From NCBI RefSeq assembly GCF_037975245.1, contig NC_092576.1:8620001-8684000 (forward strand): a stretch of 64,000 nt of DNA. Reading direction: 5' to 3'. How positions within the stretch are numbered: the first letter of the stretch is position 1; each line of letters begins with the position of its first letter. The DNA is from Apostichopus japonicus. Lineage: Eukaryota > Echinodermata > Holothuroidea > Aspidochirotida > Stichopodidae. A program made the translations under genes and the position numbers. Shown one piece after another: positions 56,201 to 64,000 of the stretch. The notes under the pieces are model-generated. The model had not been told where the DNA came from and ran no database searches. It saw only the letters and a program-made list of their open reading frames with translations.

Positions 56201-59200
56201 ATATTTTTACCTTAGTGTTAAGTGTATCTGATAACTGTTAGTTTTTATATTTCCCTTAGTGTTAAGTGTATCTGCTAACTTTTAGTTTTCATATTTCCCT
56301 TAGTGTTAAGTGTATTTGCTAACTTTTAGTTTTCATATTTCCCTTAGTGTTAAGTGTATCTGCTAACTTTAAGTTAATATTTCCCTTAGTGTTAAGTGTA
56401 TCTGCTAACTTTAAGTTCATATTTCCCTTAGTGTTAAGTGTATCTGCTAACTTTTAGATTTTATATTTCCCTTAGTGTTAAGTGTATCTGCTAACATTTA
56501 GTTCATATTTCCCTTAGTGTTAAGTGTATCTGCTAACTTTTAGTTTTTATATTTCCCTTAGTGTTAAGTGTATCTGCTAACTGTTAGTTTTTATATTTTT
56601 ACCTTAGTGTTAAGTGTATCTGCTAACTGTTAGTTTTTATATTTTCCTTAGTGTTAAGTGTATCTGCTAACTTTTAGTTTTTATACTTCCTTAGTGTTAA
56701 GTGTATCTGCTAACTGTTAGTTTTTATATTTCCCTTAGTGTTAAGTGTATCTGCTAACTCTTAGTTTTTATATTTTTACCTTAGTGTTAAGTGTATCTGC
56801 TAACTTTTAGTTTTTATATTTCCTTAGTGTTAAGTGTATCTGCTAACTCTTAGTTTTTATATTTTTACCTTAGTGTTAAGTGTATCTGATAACTGTTAGT
56901 TTTTATATTTCCCTTAGTGTTAAGTGTATCTGCTAACTTTTAGTTTTCATATTTCCCTTAGTGTTAAGTGTATTTGCTAACTTTTAGTTTTCATATTTCC
57001 CTTAGTGTTAAGTGTATCTGCTAACTTTAAGTTAATATTTCCCTTAGTGTTAAGTGTATCTGCTAACTTTAAGTTCATATTTCCCTTAGTGTTAAGTGTA
57101 TCTGCTAACTTTTAGATTTTATATTTCCCTTAGTGTTAAGTGTATCTGCTAACATTTAGTTCATATTTCCCTTAGTGTTAAGTGTATCTGCTAACTTTTA
57201 GTTTTTATATTTCCCTTAGTGTTAAGTGTATCTGCTAACTGTTAGTTTTTATATTTTTACCTTAGTGTTAAGTGTATCTGCTAACTGTTAGTTTTTATAT
57301 TTTCCTTAGTGTTAAGTGTATCTGCTAACTTTTAGTTTTTATACTTCCTTAGTGTTAAGTGTATCTGCTAACTGTTAGTTTTTATATTTCCCTTAGTGTT
57401 AAGTGTATCTGCTAACTCTTAGTTTTTATATTTTTACCTTAGTGTTAAGTGTATCTGCTAACTTTTAGTTTTTATATTTCCTTAGTGTTAAGTGTATCTG
57501 CTAACTGTTAGTTTTTATATTTTTACCTTAGTGTTAAGTGTATCTGCTAACTGTTAGTTCTTATATTTCCTTAGTGTTAAGTGTATCTGCTAGCTCTTAG
57601 TTTTTTATATTTTTACCTTAGTGTTAAGTGTATCTGCTAACTGTAAGTTTTTATATTTCCCTTAGTGTTAAGTGTATCTGCTAACTTTTAGTTTTCATAT
57701 TTCCCTTAGTGTTAAGTGTATTTGCTAACTTTTAGTTTTCATATTTCCCTTAGTGTTAAGTGTATCTGCTAACTTTAAGTTAATATTTCCCTTAGTGTTA
57801 AGTGTATCTGCTAACTTTAAGTTCATATTTCCCTTAGTGTTAAGTGTATCTGCTAACTTTTAGATCATATTTCCCTTAGTGTTAAGTGTATTTGCTAACT
57901 TTTAGTTTTTATATTTCCCTTAGTGTTAAGTGTATCTGCTAACCTTTAGTTCATATTTCCCTTAGTGTTAAGTGTATCTGCTAACTTTTAGTTCATATTT
58001 CCCTTAGTGTGAAGTGTATCTGCTAACCTTTAGTTCATATTTCCCTTAGTGTTAAGTGTATCTGTTAACTTTAAGTTCATATTTCCCTTAGTGTTAAGTG
58101 TATCTGCTAACTTTTAGTTCATATTTCCCTTAGTGTTAAGTGTATCTGCTAACTTTAAGTTCATATTTCCCTTAGTGTTAAGTGTATTTGCTAACTTTTA
58201 GTTTTTATATTTCCCTTAGTGTTAAGTATATCTGCTAACTTTTAGTTCATATTTCCCTTAGTGTTAAGTGTATCTGCTAACTTTAAATTCATATTTCCCT
58301 TAGTGTTAAGTGCTTTGCTAACTTTAAGTTCATATTTCCCTTAGTGTGAAGTGTATCTGCTAACTTTAAATTCATATTTCCCTTAGTGTTAAGTGTATCT
58401 GCTAACTTTAAGTTTTTATATTTCCCTTAGTGTTAAGTGTATCTGCTAACTTTTAGTTCATATTTCCCTTAGTGTTAAGTGTATCTGCTAACTTTAAATT
58501 CATATTTCCTTTAGTGTTAAGTGCTTTGCTAACTTTAAGTTCATATTTCCCTTACATCTGTCATGGGCGTATCGCTGGGTCCATACATCGGGTTGTCAAC
58601 TCCAGCTAATATAACAGAACCGGATCCGCTGCTGATGAAAGATAAGATTAAAATAAAAGACATGTCACATCTCAACTATAAATCACTTGAAAAATTAAAA
58701 TGTATGTGTATGTATGTATGTATGTATGTAAACATACATATATTCACGCATACACGCATTCATACACAATACATATGTACACCCGAACGCACAAACATAT
58801 CTACAGTACGTGTATGTATGTATGTATGCATTCATACACCAATACATCCACACACATACATACATGTCCACATGCAACCCCACCCACACACGCACATACA
58901 CGCATTCATACACAATACATACGTACACCCGAATGCACAAACATATCTACAGTACGTGTATGTATGTATGTATGTATGTATGTATGTATGTATGTATGTA
59001 TGTATGTATGTATGTATGTATGTATGTATGCATACACCAATACATCCACACACATACATACATGTCCACATGAAACCACACCCACCCACACACACACGCA
59101 CATACACACATACAATTTAATGACTATGTATGTATTTTAGATCCTCCTGCAAGCAGGAACTTACAAAGAAGCCATTGTTGGCTTATCAAAGCCGCAAGCT

Positions 59201-62200
59201 GACCGAAGTCAGTCTCTTAGATTCATATATAACGTCCATGATTATGTAAATGAATCAAAAGAAGTGACCACCAACCTGCCCTTTCCTATTCTTTGGCAAC
59301 AGCAGTAGAGGACTATCACAACTACCAGCATTAAAACAATAACTAGTATCGACGCAATCACAATGATTAACACTGTAAAAGAAGAAAGAACAACTTTAAG
59401 ACAACAAAGTGAAGAAAACAAAGAGAAATGAGTCAGTAACAATAGATTAAATGGGATCGATTAGGACACTATCGTAACATCCAAACATAATGAGGTATAA
59501 CTCAGCAAGTTTTGACATATGATGAATACACAGGAAACTGAATCAGACAACTTAAAAACTTACTTAAACTATTGACAATCTAACCAGGCTGACTAAATCT
59601 GAGCAAATTCATTACCAATAAAGCCTACATTATGATTTTTATATCCAAAGGTGGCGGAAGGGTATTGAATCCCGGCAAGGGGAACAGAGGGAGAGGGGGT
59701 ATAGGTGGTAGAGTAACTTTGAGGGGCAACTAATAAACAAACCGAGGATACAACTAATATTGGTCAACCCTGTTGCAAGATATTGAAAGACAAAAAAAGA
59801 AAGAAAAAAGAGTCCATTAATTGCACACGGTATGTGTAGTTTCGGCCATAAATTCTTTGATTTATTCATGGTTCTTACCATTATTATTTATCGGTTCGAT
59901 AGTCGCTTCAGGTGTTGTTACTTTCCCTGCAAAAGGAAAAGGAAAACAGGTTCTTCATTGACACTAATTGACTGAGATTACACCAACTTTCTATATGTAA
60001 TGGATCGATCAAGCATCTTTGGAGATGGTAGTCATCCTAGTCATAATAATGCAATGTTTGTTCAACTTTTCATTCAACAACAACAAAAACCTACCATACC
60101 CTACCCTACCCACCCCCTCCCCCCTCTCAAAGAGGAATTCAGAAAATAAGTGAATAAATGCACACTCCTATAGAGAATGCAACTACCACATTATGTAACA
60201 ACTGAAGAGATAAAGCTAAGTTCATCAGCGGCTAAATTAATATTTATTTAATCTTACAGATTCATGTTATACAATTTTAGGTTTCATTATTTTGCTAAAA
60301 TTATGTGAGATCTATAGACAAACATAAAACATTGCTTAGGAAAATCCATACAAAATACTCAAAAACGATTTAGACGCTATCACGAAGAAAGAAAAAGAAA
60401 CATCGAAGTGAAAATTATCATGATTATGAAAACCTGAAAGAGCAAGATTTCTCTTAACTGTTTGGACAGGGTGATGACATGACCATCAAACCTGCCTATA
60501 CAAAAACAGTCTTCCTCCGATTCACTCATGCATTAACAATTTGTTACTTGAATGCATAAACTACCCCAAGTACCGCCATTAGGAGTCATCCTTGAGTGCT
60601 ACTAATTTATTGACCAGCCACCTGTATGATTGTAAACATAAGTGCTCTAATGGCTAGCACTACTTTCCTGTGTGTGAAGACAAGTTTGGTTTCACAACTG
60701 GCATAGTACACTGTGTATTTAATCATTAATTTGAGCAGAGGAGCATTCAGTATGGCTAGAATTACAGTACCGCTCACGTATAACTGGACATGTGTACGCG
60801 CACAGAATCGTATAATGACGTATAAACACGTACAATCGCGTATACATTCGTTGACAAACAAATTGCCGCGTAGACGCCGCGTAGACCCCGCGTAGACACC
60901 TCGCATAATCCCTGTACGAGTTTATACGCAGGAAATGCTATTGTGCTCAATGAATAGGATTAAAGTCGCTGAAAGAATTTGTGAGATGTTTGAAACAACC
61001 GTTTCTTAAATCGTAGTTTAAGACGTGATATTCACCTAGCAGCGAAGAGGACGCAGGAAAAGTGTTTGCTGGCATAGAACTTATAACTGTTTTTCGTTAA
61101 ATGGGTTTCTATTCAGTGTTTCTGTTCCCAATTTTTTCAGTTGTAGAGGTTATGTTCCACGGTGTATAAGTTTACTTTGAATAGTTGGCAACTGAAGAAA
61201 TAATAAAGTATTACTTAGCGTTTCTTGTGTAAATTTTTTATAAAATTTACCGTTGGTTCCAACAGAATGAAAAGAAAACAAAAAAACTTCCACCCAACAA
61301 CTTTGAAGCAGGACCGGTTAAAAACAAAACATGTTTCTCATCCGCGCAAGGGCCTCCTTTTTCCTGATTCCCAAGTCTCTTTTCGGATTACAAGAAATCT
61401 AAGCTATCCTTAAAAATTATTTTGTAAAGGTTGCCACATATTCCAAACTAATATTAGCGCATGAAAAGAAGAAAAATGGCCGCCCTTTTTTATTCAGATC
61501 TCAGTACGAGAAACATGTATTTGATTTGGATAGAACAACTTTCGTGAATGTGGTTTAGTTAATATTTTCCTACCTTAGCTATATGTCGATTTTATAAAAC
61601 CTTCATGAAAACATACAAATTTGTGTTGGAACAAAAGTCGAGAGAAAAATCCAAATTGATCAGACATGGAGTAAGACAATTTAAAGCAGAATTAACATAA
61701 TAAGTATAAACACATAATAATCCAATTCGAATAGGTGTAGTGCCAGCTCAAATGTAAACCACCCGGGGCTTTCGATAGAGTATCATCATAATAACGTAAT
61801 TATGATAAACTTCCTTCTCAATCAATACCACTGCAGCATTAAAACGAGACCAGAAATCTGTTGTTAAAATGGATCGTAATTTCAGTGTCATTGGCAACAA
61901 GCTATTAAACAACTGCTGCATTTATTTATGACAAAATAAAAAAATACCGTTTTTTCCCCCGTTAGCTTTTGTACTCTGATTAATTACCTCCCTATTAATT
62001 GTTACAGTCTACAATAGTGTGACGTCACGGTTACCATGCATACTTGGATATTTCAAGCGGTATATTTCATATCTGAGGCTTACATTGTCTGAGTGATTGA
62101 GTGAGACGACGGGTTCAAAGATCCTTATCACAGTGCTTTTCTAATTAGTATCTGAGTTTGAATTGAACAAAGGAACATTCAATTTTGACTCGATTCGATT

Positions 62201-64000
62201 TGATTGTGCGGTTTTATCTTCTAGTAGACTTGTTCAAAAAGAATATTCTTTGCAGAATGCTTTAGTCAAAATGAAGGCTTTACACACAGTTAAGTTAGAT
62301 CTGTTTGGGACCATCTGCAATTTAACCTATAACGAGGTAACAAAAATACGCTGTGGGCAAGATAAAACTACTTTGTAAATATCCAAAAAAGAACGGTCAC
62401 ACAACAATGTATTCAAACTCAAAACTACTAGTAACACAAAATGAAAGTAATAGCGAAACAACGAAATTACACCTACACTTACAATAGAAACAAAAAAGAC
62501 GTAATGAACTAGAATTCAATTTCTTTCTACCTGTGTTAGTCTTAAATTAACAATTAAAAAGAAATGAGAATCTAAATAAGAAAGGAAAAGACAAAACAAA
62601 CCCACCACCTAATCGATGAAGAGAGAGAGTCGTCACTATTCTACCACAAAAAAAATCATGTCTGTATACGCTTTAAAATGAAACAGGTATATGGTTTTCA
62701 CCCCCATATTGGTGGATCACAGTAAGGCCTGCCTTGAGTAGTGCCACGAAACCGATTGCAACCAGTTTCATCAGTGGGCAATTTTGCTCACAGTTAGCTC
62801 CCCATTTTCCTTTCGGACAGGCTGAAAAAATGACATGTTTTGGAAGTGTAACTAATTATTATTTAGTAATCATTGACAATCTAGGCGATACGAATAATCT
62901 AATCTTACCTAATGAAATCAAATAAATTCCACAGTCCAACCCATTCCATTCCAATACAATGCAATACAATACAATCAAATAAAATCCAATAAAACGTAAT
63001 CCAATCCATTCTAATCCAATTCAATCCGTTACACTCCAATACAATCCACAATCATCTATTCCAATCGCATGTAATCGATCCAGTACAATCCCATCTAATC
63101 CATTCTAGTCCAACCCATTCTAACCCAATCCATTCCAATTCAATCTAGTACAATGATCTAAAATTCAATACAATACAATCCAATAAAATCCAATCCAATC
63201 CAAAGTAATACAATGCAATGCACTTTAATCGATTCCAAATCTAGTCCAAACCTTTCCATCTAGTCCAATCGAATATAGTCCAATTCATTCCCTTTCAATA
63301 CAATACAATATTGGCCTAACCCAATCCAATTTAGTATAATAAAATTCAATCCAATCGAATCTAGTCCAAACCATTCCAAATAAATGCAATCCACTATAAT
63401 GTAATCCAATCCAATCCAAGAAATCCAATCAAATCCAGTACAGTACAATACAATACAGTACAGCACAGTACAGCACAATACAGTACAGTACAGTGCATTA
63501 CAGTACAGTACAATACAGTACAATACAGTACAGTACAGTACAATACCATACAATACAGTACAGTACAGTAGAGTACAGTACAGTACAGTACAGTAGAGTA
63601 CAGTACAGTACAGTACAATACCATACAATACAGTACAGTACAGTACAGTACAGTAGAGTAGAGTAGAGTACAGTACAGTACAGTACAGTACAATACATTC
63701 TTGTCCAATTCAATAAAATCCATTTTTAATACAATATGATTCAATATAAATTAATCACATTTTATCTAATCTTATTTCATCTAATGTAATATAACAAGCA
63801 ATATATAAGCAAACTTTGTGATTTGGTGTAACTTTTGCTTCATAAATCGTGTCAGAAAAGGATTGAAATCAAGGAAAGTTATTGACAAGATCATGTTGTC
63901 TAGTAAGGAGTTGACATTTCTGACGCAAAATACATACCTCTATCACACGCGTTGCCCCACCATTCCGGTGCACATTTACAGCCATAGTTGTCTCCATAGC
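53279..64000 (-). CDS. M2: membrane-anchored Tie-head-like receptor, 5' part beyond window
   Basis: Exons in transcript order: from beyond 64000 to 63938 (EGF 2, partial), 62821-62702 (EGF 3), 59926-59879 (stalk), 59372-59276 (transmembrane), 58628-58556 (cytoplasmic) and 53332-53279 (tail and stop). The EGF 3 sequence and its 1-nt deletion relative to P genes are as in M1. The cytoplasmic exon has one extra codon (SVILAGVDNPMYG for SVITGVDNPMYG). The tail exon reads FKLEDADTAPYLEPDET then TAA. M1 has TAA in place of the Tyr codon, so M2 has the longer tail with an additional Tyr. The last intron holds the 4.9-kb minisatellite. The rest of the gene, including Ig modules and any signal peptide, lies outside the window. 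Confidence 0.68.
53611..58555. repeat. 4.9-kb minisatellite with higher-order structure, M2 last intron
   Basis: More than 110 copies of a 42-46 bp unit with conserved GTGTTAAGTGTATCTGCTAAC and several variant spacers (TTTTTATATTTTTACC, TTCATATTTCCC, TTTTCATATTTCCC). The rare variant TGATAACTGT occurs at 54271, 56229 and 56887. GCTAGCTC occurs at 54973 and 57589. The shared 2616-bp offset and a 658-bp offset show block duplications. It ends exactly at the 5' splice site of the cytoplasmic exon. Confidence 0.95.
58700..59115. repeat. (TATG)n and (CACA)n tracts in M2 intron
   Basis: Expanded homologue of 10448-10620, with an internal duplication of the block ending ACATATCTACAGTACGTG and a run of about 16 TATG units. 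Confidence 0.93.
59400..62701. other. M2 introns, no exon other than the stalk recognised
   Basis: Near-identical to 10920-14282 of unit A. From about 61440 on, differences become very rare. Confidence 0.5.
62930..63710. repeat. CCAAT-type satellite and (ACAGT)n array, M2 copy
   Basis: Near-identical to 14510-15300. The ACAGT array is slightly rearranged, with fewer units and extra AGAGT variants near 63650. Confidence 0.93.

Noticed and set aside
53611-58555. Possible CRISPR-like array
   Set aside because: The regular 42-46 bp repeat has no unique spacers and lies in animal DNA; it is a minisatellite.

Overview
This is eukaryotic, non-coding-rich genomic DNA from an animal. Short exons are bounded by GT/AG splice sites and sit among long microsatellites, Penelope-like, Gypsy and hAT-type transposon remains. 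The recognisable genes resemble the N-terminal head (Ig-Ig-EGF-EGF-EGF) of Tie/angiopoietin-receptor proteins. With this repeat content they suggest an invertebrate deuterostome, most likely an echinoderm such as a sea cucumber. The organism is an inference, not read directly.

The window is a mosaic tandem array of one segment. Unit A (about 1-29820) is full length. Unit B (about 29821-44596) lacks an internal 17.3 kb. Unit C (44597 to the window end) is incomplete. Each unit carries a plus-strand gene, here called P, whose first two exons lie at the end of the preceding unit: P1 is 5'-truncated (455-5039), P2 is complete (26839-36977) and P3 is complete (41475-48279). P genes encode a signal peptide, two Ig-like modules and three EGF-like modules, then stop. 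They are predicted secreted proteins of about 365 residues with no transmembrane or kinase part.

Units A and C also hold a minus-strand gene, M (M1 9171-17202; M2 53279 to beyond the window end). It has the same Ig2-EGF-EGF-EGF exons, then a short stalk, a transmembrane exon and a tiny cytoplasmic tail with an NPMY motif. Extracellular exons are phase 1 at both ends, so they can be skipped or shuffled without changing frame. The cluster therefore appears to encode matched secreted and membrane-anchored forms of one ligand-binding head. An orphan plus-strand exon with an ITIM-like SDYIEL motif lies downstream of each P gene, in the phases expected of a cytoplasmic-tail exon.

Mobile DNA: a broken Penelope-like element (RT plus GIY-YIG) sits in the last intron of every P gene. 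A Ty3/Gypsy RT fragment split by an hAT-like non-autonomous element follows each P gene. Two further Penelope 3' ends lie at 17.3-19.5 kb. Unit C has a 140-bp element that fuses tRNA-like promoter boxes to a canonical hammerhead ribozyme and an oligo-T terminator. Microsatellites differ strongly in length between units: GATA is 0.2 kb in A and 2.2 kb in B, and a 42-bp minisatellite is 0.8 kb in A and 4.9 kb in C. The stretches 17.2-26.8 kb and 50.0-52.6 kb show no recognisable host gene. Uncollapsed haplotypes or assembly effects could mimic part of the A/C near-identity.
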